DNA of 64,000 bases, from positions 133,568,427 to 133,632,426 of the forward strand of contig JALGPY010000002.1 of assembly GCA_023055425.1 (NCBI GenBank), read 5' to 3'. The translations under genes were made by a program, and so were the position numbers. This DNA is from Linanthus parryae. Lineage: Eukaryota > Streptophyta > Magnoliopsida > Ericales > Polemoniaceae. Shown here one piece after another: positions 1 through 12,206 of this stretch; positions within the stretch are counted from its first letter, which is position 1; every line of letters starts with the position of its first letter. The notes beneath the pieces were generated by a model. The model ran no database searches. It had not been told where the DNA came from and saw only the letters and a list, made by a program, of their open reading frames with translations.

Positions 1-1198
1 TATTTATACCGGGATTCCAGCAGGATGATAAAAAAGAAAGTTGTTGATAGAGGATATGTGAATATTTGCAAAGTTACTGGGTATGACGGACGAGGATTGT
101 GAGGGTTCAGTAATGTTGGATTAGTTGCCATGGGACTGTTTTAATAACGGATGGTCCCAAATCTAGTTGGGATTTCTGCTTCAGCAAAGAGGGCGGCAGA
201 GCAGTTTCCCTATACACGTGTTTGGAGCACTTGGTTACCGATTGACGAGTGTTTGGAGCACTTGGTTACCACGAGCGAGAAGCGCTGAATCACTCCTCCA
301 AGACAGCAACTTACTGCCTTTTCAATCAAGTAGCAACACATACATGCTAGGTTTGTAAATTATTGTTTGAGCTAATCCGAAGATTTGTCTTCTAGCTGAA
401 CACACACACAATTGTGTGCTTCTTTTTCTAGCCACACAAGCAACAAGGTTGCTTCTCTTCTTTTGTTGGCGCTTGAATCAAACAGTGAAAACATATCACT
501 ATAGTCAAAATATCAATTTGATAATTAGGGCTGTTGAAGGAGCAGGACACAGCTGCTGCTGCTGTGCTGTTTGTACAGAAGGAGGCAACGGCATTGGAAT
601 CGATCACTTTGTGTATTGAGCAGAGGTGAGTTCCGGACTGGGGAGGCGAGGTATATATCGACTATTGGCTGACGTAGTGCGACGAGCCAAGATAAGGAAA
701 AAAAAACAGGAGAAGATAAAAAAAACTGTGTTTTTCGATGTTGAACGAGATAGTGATTTAGCATAAATAAACAGCAAGTCTGAGCATCCTTATATAGTCT
801 AGGACTTGGGACTACACTGTAATTAGTATTGAACCTAAATTACATTTGTGTCCTATACTATCTAAATAAAAAAATAAGCAACAAACTAAAAATAAGCAAT
901 ATAATTTTAAGAGAGCAATATAAGAGAGAAAAATGCGAAATTTTGATGAGGGGACCAAGAACTTGTGGAAAATCAAAGAGGAAATGAAGAAGATAATGGG
1001 TAAGTTGAGAATGTCGGTGGATGTTTTGTTGTGGGGCTATAAATTGTGGTGGAAGGGGTGACGTGGAGGAAAGTGGTGTGGAAGGTTAATATCGTCTTTA
1101 TGTTTGGTGGCAGTCGTCGTAAAAAATAAACATCACAAGGTTAAAATAGGCAACCGGGTAATTTTGAGGGCAAAAGGTGAAAGAAAACCACTCCCAAC
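1..1198. other. Intergenic, no gene recognised
   Basis: I find no convincing coding region here. Short frames on both strands lack recognisable motifs. A 22-bp direct repeat lies at 218-239 and 249-270. The stretch 820-930 is AT-rich and low in complexity. The first 100 bases contain a short frame faintly like copia RNase H, too short to call. Confidence 0.6.
218..270. repeat. 22-bp short direct repeat
   Basis: Two identical 22-bp copies (218-239 and 249-270), beginning GTGTTTGGAGC, are separated by 9 bp. Origin unknown; probably a local tandem duplication. Confidence 0.8.
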
Positions 1199-1206
1199 AG
1201 TGAGCC
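1199..1206. repeat. Left target-site duplication of hAT element
   Basis: The 8-bp word AGTGAGCC lies directly left of the element's terminal TAGACCTG and recurs exactly at 2176-2183 after its right end. An 8-bp duplication is the hallmark of hAT transposition. Confidence 0.9.
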
Positions 1207-1949
1207 TAGACCTGTCAATGGGTCGGGTCTGGGTAAATCCGAACCGAACCCATGTCAGACCCGGATACTAATGGACCCAAGTGGAACCGAACCATAAAAC
1301 CCAAACCCAAACCCAAATGAAGAAAAACCGGACCAAAACCTTTAACCCGTTGGGCGAACCGCGACCTGTACTCTCACCTCTTGCTGATGTAGAAACAACT
1401 GCATTCATGGCTTCTTCGATCTCTTTGAAACAACATCTTACAACCGCCATTAGCGAAACATATTGCAATCACTGCATGACAGAAAGAGATTGCCGGAGGG
1501 AGAGAGGGCGAGATCTAGATAAAGAAATCGCCGGAGGAGATGACCGGAGAGAGCGAGAGATGTCGAAAGTGAAATATTCAAGTCTCAGACCTGGTTACGA
1601 CCCCAGACAAGCCAACCAAGTCCGATTCGCAGTCTCAGAGTAACATAAACTAATCAATGGGTTTCAATAATCAGACCCAAAAAGAGGAAATAAGATCCAA
1701 ACAATCTCATATCTTGATTGTTCCCGACACAAATCTCATATCTTGATTGTTCCGAACAAACTCAATCGTTTTGAAATTGATATTCAGATCCAAAAGAAGA
1801 GATAAATCAGACCCAGAAGAGGAGACAAGATATAGGAGAGAGAAATTCTCAGTAACAAATTCGATTAGCCAGAGATAGGGATTAGAAGTTTGGTTAGGGA
1901 GAGAGAGAGAGGAGAGATCGGCGGAGAAAGGTGGGGAGATTGGCACGAC

Positions 1950-1985
<36 letters not shown>

Positions 1986-2175
1986 TTCATCTAACCACCC
2001 AATTTTAATGGGTTCCAAAATGACCCTCTGGGTAAATGGTTCGGAACCACTGTTCGTGGGTTTGGCAGGTCCGGAACCAATAGGGTCCGGGTCTGATTCT
2101 ACTTGGGTGGGTCGGGTATTTTGTGGTCGGGGTCTGGGTGAGTTCTGGATTTGAACCGGCCCATTGACAGGCCTA
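1207..2175. mobile_element. Non-autonomous hAT transposon (MITE-like, 969 bp)
   Basis: The left end TAGACCTGTCAATGGG and the right end, read on the other strand (TAGGCCTGTCAATGGG), form a 16-bp terminal inverted repeat with one mismatch. Exact 8-bp direct duplications (AGTGAGCC) flank it. Subterminal parts are rich in GGGTC/GGTCCGGG-type words, as expected of transposase-binding repeats. The interior holds GA-rich sequence with an (AG)n run near 1951-1982. There is no transposase frame; the two longest frames (1281-1643 plus, 2198-1707 minus) are low-complexity. It lies about 200 bp upstream of the putative PPC4 TATA box and could affect that promoter, which is inference. Confidence 0.9.
1951..1982. 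repeat. (AG)n microsatellite inside hAT element
   Basis: A run of about 16 AG units lies in a wider purine-rich stretch (about 1893-1985). Confidence 0.9.
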
Positions 2176-2369
2176 AGTGAGCCCCAATGCCAGCTCACAG
2201 CACCTTAACTATTCTTGACGGAGGGGTGCAAGGTGCAATTATTTTGGCAAAACATAGGGGTGCCCCATGTCAATTGTTAATAAATTACCATCTTCTAAGT
2301 GCAAATAAACCTTAAAATCAGCCATTTAGATGTAGTTAGATGTGTGAAATTGATCATGATCAAGGTGAC

Positions 2370-2378
2370 TATAAAATA
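2370..2378 (+). promoter_or_regulatory. Candidate TATA box of PPC4
   Basis: TATAAAATA lies about 400 bp upstream of the PPC4 start codon. If used, transcription would start near 2400 and give a 5' leader of roughly 370 bases containing the CT tract at 2703-2724. The leader would include upstream ATGs (for example 2424, with an 89-codon frame) that could dampen translation. No transcript evidence is available from sequence alone. Confidence 0.4.
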
Positions 2379-2702
2379 GGCCAGAGTAACGTTATATAGA
2401 TTCTCAGAAACCAAGAGTTTGATATGCACCCTGAAATCCTAGATATTTTTTTGCATGATGAAGGAGCGACTTACATGGGTGTCCTTTTTTCCCATTCCAA
2501 AAGCTGTCCGCATTTTCCGAGGGGAGCGGACAGGTTTCAGCATATATTATTTGGCTGTTCAAAAGTATCAAACCCAGCCCGTGTTTCGCTCTTGCAAAAT
2601 TTGAGCCTCTCCACTCTTCACGACAGCAGAAAATATTATTTCTCCATTCTTCAACACATCCATCAACGGACTTTCAACTCATTTTCTCTCTAAGCGTCTT
2701 TC

Positions 2703-2724
2703 CCCTCTCTCTCTCTCTCTCTCT
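2703..2724 (+). repeat. CT-rich microsatellite in PPC4 5' leader
   Basis: A (CT)n run starts about 50 bases before the PPC4 ATG. Pyrimidine tracts are common in plant 5' leaders near the transcription start. Confidence 0.85.
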
Positions 2725-2775
2725 TAAAGCATACACGATTTATTGCTCTGTTTTGTGTGACTCCCTGTTGTGAAA

Positions 2776-2931
2776 ATGACGGACACAACTGACGACATAG
2801 CGGTGGAGATTTCCTTCCAGAGCTATGAAGACAATGTTAGGCTACTAGGGAACCTGCTCAAAGAAGTCATCCAGAGAGAAGCAGGCTCTCAATTCATGGA
2901 GAAATTAGAGAGATATCGAGTGCTCTCTCAG
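2776..2931 (+). CDS. PPC4: PPC4 exon 1 (start codon)
   Basis: The start is the ATG at 2776, giving MTDTTDD, the usual BTPC N-terminus. An in-frame GTG six bases earlier is not a plausible start. The exon ends in phase 0 at CAG/GT (2931/2932) and encodes 52 residues, helical and without a targeting peptide, in keeping with a cytosolic enzyme. Thr4 matches a position reported as phosphorylated in the castor bean orthologue (knowledge of the family). Confidence 0.95.
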
Positions 2932-5900
2932 GTTCAATGCCGTTTCCCCACACCTTTTTGGGCGTTCACTTGCTTTAAGCTTCAATTAGTCAGAAAAATG
3001 GCTTAATTGGGCTCATGTACTCTCATGCATGTGTCTAATTTTGTGTTTATCGGAAGTTCTCCTTTTGATCCCATCGTTAATTGGGTGTTTTTCAAGTTTC
3101 TAACACAACTGGGTTTTCCAATCTATGTTGCGGGGCATTTTGATTTTAAGTTTTTGGGTTTTTGGGTAGGGTTGATGCTATAGGCATTTTGTACTTTTCT
3201 AGGTTCTTTTCATGGTTAATTGAAGTTGTGAAGCTACTTGTACATGTATGCTTCTCTCCCTGACTTTCTGCACGGGTAATTTCTGGTATTTGTTTTTCAA
3301 ATTTAGCTTTGTCAACCACGGCTTTGGTTCCCAATTTTAGTTTATTCAGTGTGCATGTTTGGCACCAGAGATTCCAATCCAATGTGGAATGATCATCTGT
3401 TTTTTCAGCCAATTTCAATTGGCAGTACATGAAACTTTAAACTGGAAATCTGCAGATTTAATTAATTCCAAGGCATTTTCATTATCTCCAAAATTGGGGA
3501 TTTTGCAGCTAAAAATCTGAAAGTTTTTAATGTGCTTTTGGCATGGTCACGATGGGCTTAATAGTACTAATGTCTATATAGAAATGTATAGGGACCTTTA
3601 TGTAAATATGTATCTCGTGTAACTCTATATATACATAAATAATACGATTAGTCCGATTGAGCACTTTCTCTAACTTACCAAATAAGTGAGTGTTTTCAAG
3701 TAGTTGATTCTAGAAGGCTTCAAATTTTCTCTACTTGATCAAACTTATATTCTGAAATTTCAGCTCTTACCAAATAGGTTTTGATTTTCAGTTTAGCTAC
3801 AATATCCACTCAGATTATTTTCAGCCGATAATTTAGATTTACAGCTGATCCCAAACATCTTGGTGTTTGATCCCATCATGATTGGTAATGTTGGTTCAGG
3901 GGGCTTGCAACATGAGGGGTGTGGGGTTAGATGACACGGCCGAGACACTCGAGAAGCAGCTCACATCAGAAATTTCGGGAATGACATTGGAAGAGGCCAT
4001 AAATTTGGCCCGTGCATTCAGCCATAACCTCACCCTGATGGGCATTTCTGAGACCCATCATAGGTAATCACAGCGACATTCCATTATTCCAAAAAGATAC
4101 TCATTACCGTCTTCGCCAATCTTTATTCTTATCTACCCTGACTGCCATTGCAGAACTACTGCTATTCAATTAACGTGTAATAAGTTACAAACTTGTGGCA
4201 AACTAAAGAAACTATGTTCACCCAATGTTTTCCCAAATCAGATTTCCTTTTAGAATAATCTTGTTTAGTTCTTATATTCTTGGGGTTGACAATACCCGTT
4301 AATCTTCTGTACATGATTTCTAAACCCCTTCCTTATTAAGTTCTCCATGTTTAGTAGTTTCTTCATCAGGCTTTAAACAATATTTTTCCAGAGTACGGGA
4401 GATGCGAAATGTGGCTCACCTATCAAAATCGTGCGATGACATTTTCAGTCAGCTGATTCATAGTGGTGTTTCCCCGGATAAGCTCTACGATACTGTTTGC
4501 AATCAGGTCTTTTCATTACCAATATTCCTGCATCTAGTGCAGTAATCTTGCTTCACTACTTAGGTAATGTTAGTTTCTTATTACTGCAGGCTGTGGAGAT
4601 TGTTCTGACTGCACATCCAACACAAATTAATCGTCGGACTTTGCAATATAAACACATGAGGATTGCTGTAAGTTTGATGCTCATGTGTAAAATTATCATT
4701 TAGAATTCCAGGATCATTGAGTATCACAAAAGTGCTACATTTATAATCGTCCTTCTGGTTTCTTCTGTGCAGCAACTGCTTGAGTTCAATGATCGAACTG
4801 ATCTTAGCCATGAAGACAGAGAAATTCTAATAGAAGATCTGGTCAGTCTCTCTGTTGCACTTTTAAAACCCCCTCCATCCCATTTTATCTGTCCACCTTT
4901 CCTGAAGCGGCTGTTCCAATTTATTTTTCCACTTCGGTATAAGTTACATACGTTTCACTTTACTACCCTCCATAGTATGTCCATACCCCTTTTTTAGTTC
5001 TTACCTTTTCACTTCCCAATAAATCTAACAAATTGGACAAAGGACAATGTTGTAAATTTTCCAAGTCAAAAGCATTTCATTAATCCATGTGCAAAGTCAA
5101 ATAGGACATATAAATTGGGGCAGTAGGAGTAGTATTTGAAATAGTCCAATGTTCCCTAATGTAGTTTTGATTTTGCAGATGAGGGAAATAACTTCAATCT
5201 GGCAAACAGACGAGCTAAGACGCCACAAACCTACGCCTGTTGATGAAGCTAAGGCTGGCAAGTTACTCAAAGGCTCTATTTATGACCAACATAAGATTGA
5301 ACTACCCTTAGTATTGATTAACAATGAAGTCCTTAATAAGCAGAGCTCATGTAGTACTTAAGAGTAATGATTCATAGGATTCCTTAACTGATAAAACTGT
5401 CAATTTTAGGTTTACACATTGTGGAGCAATCCCTCTGGAAAGCCATCCCTCTATATTTACGTCGCGTCAGCAGTGCTCTTAAGAAGGTTCATCTTTAGTC
5501 CATGTTTGCTAGTTAGTTTCAGATTTGCATGTTATGACATAACACTTTATTTTTGAAGCATACTGGAAGACCGCTTCCTTTGACATGTACACCAATTAGA
5601 TTTGGAGCTTGGATGGGAGGTGATAGAGATGGAAATCCAAACGTCACCTCGAAGGTGAGAGTTCTACATGAGTCCCTTTGTGATTTCACTGCAAATCTTG
5701 CTCGAATTGGGGTTTCCTGACGGGTTCAGTAATAGCATGCCTCTTTTTCCTGAAGTGAATTTTTTACAAGTGTGTGTGATTTAATTCTTGTCGGGGCTAG
5801 GATACCCTTGCACTAGTATCCAAGCATGCAAAATGATTGCTCTAATAATTAAAAACGAAGACCACTTGAAGATTTTGTTACAGAATAGTTCATGTTTTCA

Positions 5901-8900
5901 AATGCCGTATCTGCTGTGGTATTCGCCATGATGTTAAATTACTGAGGCCCATGGCAAATGAGAAACACTTGGTGTCATCAGATTTAGAAAAAATGTGATT
6001 TCTGCTTTCAACTATCGTTTTCATTTCCTTGCTTTTCTCAGCTACTCCGTGGTTAACATATCTCAAATATTATTTGCTGTCAGCATAAGGTCTAACTATG
6101 CATGATCTTATCGAGATTATTTTCTCCTTTTTTATCTGGTTACAGTAATGTCTTTCTCTAATTAACATTTCTCTTCCCATTCTCAGAAGAGAATTATACT
6201 TTTTTGTGCTTTCAACAAGCCGTATTAGCTGTGTGGTTCCTAACTATTTTTAGTTAACAGTTTTCCTTTTCGCAGTCAGTGGTCCTATGAATTGATCTCA
6301 TAAATATATTGTTTCTGTTATCAGGTTACACGAGATGTCTCTCTTTTGTCTAAGTGGATGGCTATTGATCTATACATTAGAGAAGTTGATAACCTCAGAT
6401 TTGAGCTTTCTGTGAATTGCTGCAGTGATAGACTGTCTCAACTAGCTCAAGAAATTTTAGAGAAAGGTTGGTGTTTACTAAATACCCGATCAAATTTCAT
6501 TTCTTACACCTGTTGGGCATAATTATCTTAATCATTATGGTGTTGGTCACACCAACAATTTTCTCTGAACATGTTGCGGCCTTGCATGGAATTGACATTC
6601 ATCAGACAGTCCATGTACTGAGTGAGACTGTACACAATTTTAGAGGAATTAGTAGTCATTTCTCGGGATACTTTTGGAACAGGGTTCCTGTTTTTCAGTT
6701 ACACAAGAAACATTTACTAGTTCCAATGTGAAGGAATGGTTGTTTTCATATATCTGTTATCCAACACTCCCACATAGTGGATTTAGAGTAGTAAATCTTC
6801 TTTATTTCTTTGGAACTGAGACGTGGCAACATACCAACCTAATTAGTAGCAGGGAGGGAGAACATTCTAAACATTTTTGAAAATTCTGAGACTCCCTCCG
6901 TCCCAAATAAACATGAGGGTGGACTTTTCACAAAGTTTAAAGAGATATCTTTGACTTGATAAACTTACTAAGTTGTCCTTCATCATATATAGGGATGGCA
7001 ATGTGGTTTGATCCGATCCGAGATCCGATAGATTCGATCTGAATGGATCAAGTCCAAATCCAATCCATTTTAGAATGGATCGGATATGGATATTAAAATC
7101 TAAAATCCGATCAGATCCGGATCCAGATTCGGATTGACAGGATATCCGATGGATATCCGATCCGAGTAGATCCGAATATATATACTTCCACCAAAATACC
7201 CTATAAGTTATTGGATGTATTAAATATTTGAATGATTTTACCTATATTTTGGGTGAATTTGAGTTTGTACTAGTTTGGAGTTGGTAAAATAGGATGTACT
7301 ATTTTTTTCTCTTTTGTGCCCTTCATTTCCTTTTTATAATTTTCTAGATTTTCTTGTATTTTTATTTGATCTGGATCCGAATCCAAATTCGGATCTGATC
7401 CATTTATGCAGCTTGCGGATCCGCAGATCGAATATGGATATCAGAAATTTAATCCGATCCGGATCCCATCCGAATCCTCTTATGATCCGATCGGAAACGG
7501 ATCCGACCATTCATGTTAGGATTCGGGTTTGGATACAGGTGAATCCGACCCGAATCCGACCCATTGCCATCCCTGATCATATATGCCATTTTTTTCTGAA
7601 GTAAAAAATTAGGAAAGAGAAAAAGGGGTGTAGTGACGTAAAGTAAAAAGGTGGGTAACTTTTCCAAAGTAGTACGATATTTTGGGACTTCCCTTGTCAG
7701 GAAGGTAGGACATACATCACCTCTAACCATTATGTATGCTACGTTAATGTAGAGTAAAAAAACAGAACCTCAGATTGGGACTCGGTATAAATTTAGCTGG
7801 GCTTTGCCCATGGCTGGGTCTAATCTGTTAAATCGAAAATTTTAGTAGAAGAGACCTGGTAGGGCATTCTTGTGCAAATTTGGTCCCCAAAAATTTCAGT
7901 GAGAATTTCCCCACCGATTTTCGATAGGAGCTCCAGAACACGTTTCTAATCTGTACACGGCATATCTCTTAGGCGTTTTTGCCGATAAGGTTTCACCCTT
8001 CTATGGGAAAATGAAGCTTAAATGTTCTTTAGTTCTTATCTGGAAAATACATTTAAATGTGCATTTTAGAACTTTTAGTGTCTTTGTTACAGTTTTATGT
8101 AATAGCATGATTCTATTTGATTTTTCTCACTTGATTATCTATCTTGCTAAGGTTGAAATACTTCCGTAAATTTTGGCTTTCGACCGTGTTTTTCCATTGA
8201 CGGACCGTGTTGTAAGTGTAAACTAACTTCTACGCCCCTGTTATAGTATTTTACCTTTCCTATTTCACAAGGAAATATGCATTGCTTACAAAAGTTCTAG
8301 TCCAAGTATAACGGCCAACACAATTATAATGTAACTCGAAATGCTTCCTCTTTTTATATGGAAGGGCTCTCATATTGCATAATAAACTAGTTTTTATTTG
8401 ATTATTTATATACTAATTGTTGTTGTTGTTGTTCTTATTATTTTTATGATTATTATCTCAGCAGAGGCTATAGATGAAGACCGGCACGAGAATAGGAACC
8501 AACCACAGAGCTGGAATTCTTCAAAACATCAAGGACAACAAGTGCGTGCACTTCCTACCCAACTTCCAGCTGGTGCAGGACTGCCATCTTGCACAGGTGA
8601 AGTGTTTGTCTATATTTGTACATTTCTCATGCTTGGAATAAGTAATACTACTATTTTTTAGTTTCTTTTTGTAATTTGCTTAACCATTTGGGTTTTCTTA
8701 GCTGTCTCCATGATGTATTTACCACAACCCCTACTATGTCATTCGAGTATAAAATGTGAATTTAACCAGAAAAATGTGCATCCAAGATTCAGTGGAATTC
8801 CGCAGGGAGGTGTCTCCGGAAGACCTTGAACATTGGAAAATAAAGCCCTATATCCAAATCTTGAATATTGAAAAATAAAGCTCTCTATCCAAAATTGTAG

Positions 8901-11900
8901 AGTTGTTTACATGAATACGGGAAGGGTATGCGGGCTTCAGGCTTCACCAGTATCCAAATCTGTTGGAGACCGGTTTATGATACAGGAATCCCATTGACCA
9001 CTTAGTTTGGTCACATTTATCAATACATGTTGATCACATACCTGCGTATTTAGAGTTCTTTCCACTGGTACAAATAATGTGTTTCAAAACTTGATACTTG
9101 GGCTTATCCTATGAATTTGACTACCAAAGGACCATTATAGTTATGGCCGGTGTTTAACCAAACCAGTACTTTTGTCACTGGCTCTGATGTCATCAACTCA
9201 TCAACTTCCTTAATTCTTGAGGTTCTGCACTGCACAGGTGTTAGCCCTATACATAGTCATACGACTTTGGAGCGACCTTTGTTTTGCCGAGTTTTTAGAG
9301 AATTGTCTTGCGCCCCTAAGAATTCTCCGCCCAACCACTTGCATCAGCATTGAGAACTTGTATCCTTTTGTTGAAGGTCTTTCAAGCATTTCCTGGGAGT
9401 ATGACATGTGTTACTTGAACGCTGTAGCGCTTACAGCTTGAACATTTGGTTGGGCCATTTTCTCTACCGCTTCTTTCCCTAAACAAATAATCATCATTCA
9501 CCTGGATTTGCCTCCACCATCATTGGACAAATAAGATGTGTTATAGGAATGTTCACCTGTTGTCCATTGGTTATGCCTTTCAGCTTGTTCTTAGGATCTG
9601 ACCCAAGCCTCCTGGACAAACCTTGTGGCTAAACCTTCTGCCGATACCATGGGATGGGATCTATCAGTAACTGCAACTGCCCCCAGTGACTGCAATGGGT
9701 GTGTCCGTTTATCAAATTTCGGTTTGGAAACAGGAGAAGATTCGAAAAAGGTTTCTTCGAGTGTTTAGGGTTGGGCCAAGTTGACCTATAGCTCATTTGT
9801 TCTTCACTTGGGAGTTATTTCACAGTGACTTGATATGGTAGGGAAGAAGTGGTGATTAAGTACACTTGGAGAGTGCAGTACAGTAGAGAGTTGTATGCTG
9901 CGGTTGGAAGGATGAATGGTTCAAGAATTGACTCTTTTCCAGGTTGTTAGTCTTTAGCAATGATTTACTAGTATGAGCTTTCTGGTTCAAGTCCAGGATG
10001 GTCCAACCGCGCCAGTGAAAAGAATAGAAGAACCAATTGACTCCTTCACCCACACCCTACTTTATTCTGGGAAAATTTAATTTGGTGCTTTCCAGACGGG
10101 GGAACATTTACTGACCTACATACTTCCATTTTCTCAGTCACCATTTTACCCTCCACCTGTACGGACCGAAATGCCTATTACTTTGTGATTACACCTGAAC
10201 AATTTGAAGAGAGTTTTAAAATGGATTTAAACCTTTACAAACTGAACCTACATTAACCTATAAAGAAGGTCAGGTCATAGAGCAGAAAGTGAGGTTGTCT
10301 ACAGTGTAAAAGATGTGGTATGCTGACTGCTAAACTAAAAGCTATTCAATCATTTTGGTGGTCTTTTTTGGGGTTTCACTAATGTAGGTTGTATGATGTT
10401 CCTGGTGTATAATAAGTTGTAACTAGATTTCGTTGCTTCATATTCCTTAATTATGATCCCCTCAGTTCTGATGTTTCAACACCTTTTGATATTAGTATGA
10501 CAAAATCACTTGTGACCCTTTTCTAAATTTATTCCTGTAGATTGCAAGGGCCAGCCTTCTCAATTTCATAGAGTAGAGCTTCCTGGGACAAACCACATGA
10601 CATTTAGTGGTCAGGTGAAGAAATTGAAAATATCTTGATCAATTCTGTTCTTATGGTCAAGTCCAATTTAGTTTATATTATTGTCTCTCTAAAATATATT
10701 ATTATATGTTTTGTTTTCTTTAATTTTTAGGATAGCCTGGGTTATTCGAAAGAGGACTCTAAATTCAGCGCTAATTCCAGTTTGCTCCAAAAACATACAG
10801 ATGGAAAAGAATCTAGCTCTAATGCTTCTTCAGTTTTCAGCCCATGTTCTGGTGCTTTCAGTTCTAGTCAACTCCAAGCTCAGAGGAAAGCATTTGCTGA
10901 ATCTCAACTAGGACGTAGCAGCTTTCAGCAACTTTTGGAGCCAAAGTTGTCTCAGAAACCTACAATTCCACCATATAGAACTGTTTTCGGTCACGTAAAG
11001 GACATGGTAATTCCTTTCTCATTTGTCTTAGTTTCAAATTATACAGATCACGGATACCACACTACTGCGACACTTCTTACTTCTGTTGATGACGTACTCT
11101 AGTGATTCAAAAGAAAAATGTTCCTTGGACTAACTTTATGAAGCTCCCTCTTTATGGTTGAAGAAAACACGGGGGATCATGCATTCCTTGAATTCCACTG
11201 GGTTACTGGCCTTGTCTGGGGGACAGAAATTTATGCTTTCTTATAATCTAGATTTTGCAATATGTGGTTGATATGAAGAGAGATTATCTATATTTATCTC
11301 TCTCCTCATAACAACAACATATTCCAAAATCTAGGTTAGAACAAAATCCAGATATTTTGTCCCAAGCTGGTCGTTTTAATCCATTGTGGCTTTGTGCCTC
11401 ACTGAACTTTCAATTTTCTAACCAGTACTCATTACACAATTTCTGCTGAACTCAACCCAGATACGAAGCGCTAGGTGCTAAATGATCGGAACAGTCAAGT
11501 AAAATAGGCTTGTTTCGGGAAAGGCCAAATGTATCTTGGCTTTTGAAAATATTCTTGCTATCTCTGGATCAGGGAAAAGAAAGATGAACATGAAGTTTGC
11601 CTTCCTATTTGAGCTCAGAAACATGTATTTGCTCATCTTTGAAGATAAGGGGTCTCCAAAATGTAACCTACTTGGTAGCTGTTATGAAAACTAATAGTAG
11701 GCTGTGAAACTGGAAGGGCTCATGAAAATCTAGGGTTACAGGAACAACTTTTTTATATCTAGGCAAATATTTGATTTCATTTTTGCAGTCTGATTCGTTC
11801 CTGTGCTATGAACTCCAAAATTATAGTGTAGGACTGATGAAAACTTTGGAGAATCTTAAAGACGATTTGCTTGTTCAAATTGCCTAAAGGTGATATTACA

Positions 11901-12169
11901 ATTTTGATGAAGAATCATGATTACCAGAGAGTTTGAGATATTGAGGGTCTGAAAATGCCTATAATTCAAACCTAGACTCAAATTTAATAATTGGCTCCTT
12001 TTTCGTGAGACAAGGTAAGATGTAATATCTAGTCTAGTTTTTGGTGGCCTTTGTACCTGAGATATGAGAGCTTCTGAAAGGACTACTTCCTGGGAATAGT
12101 AGCTAATGTATGCTATCAAATACTCCATATGACTTATCACTGTTCATACTTCGATTAATCTAAAGCCAC

Positions 12170-12206
<37 letters not shown>

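Larger units (their letters stand above)
6467..8464 (+). other. PPC4 intron 9 with nested MITEs
   Basis: A 1998-bp GT-AG intron. Positions about 6892-7697 are a Stowaway-like MITE interrupted by a hAT MITE (6990-7575). The rest is T-rich intron sequence with a short GTT repeat near 8417-8431. Confidence 0.85.

Noticed and set aside
1..110. A frame resembling VVDRGYVNICK, like the copia RNase H end IDRGxVxICK
   Set aside because: Only about 11 residues match and the following sequence (GYDGRGL then stop) does not continue the expected TDDNLSDPLTKPL.
2424..2693. An 89-codon open frame upstream of PPC4
   Set aside because: No domain, and it lies in the probable 5' leader. At most an upstream ORF; not a gene I can support.
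9150..9441. Overlapping small frames in PPC4 intron 10
   Set aside because: No recognisable motif, overlap on both strands and three frames, and they lie within a well-supported intron.
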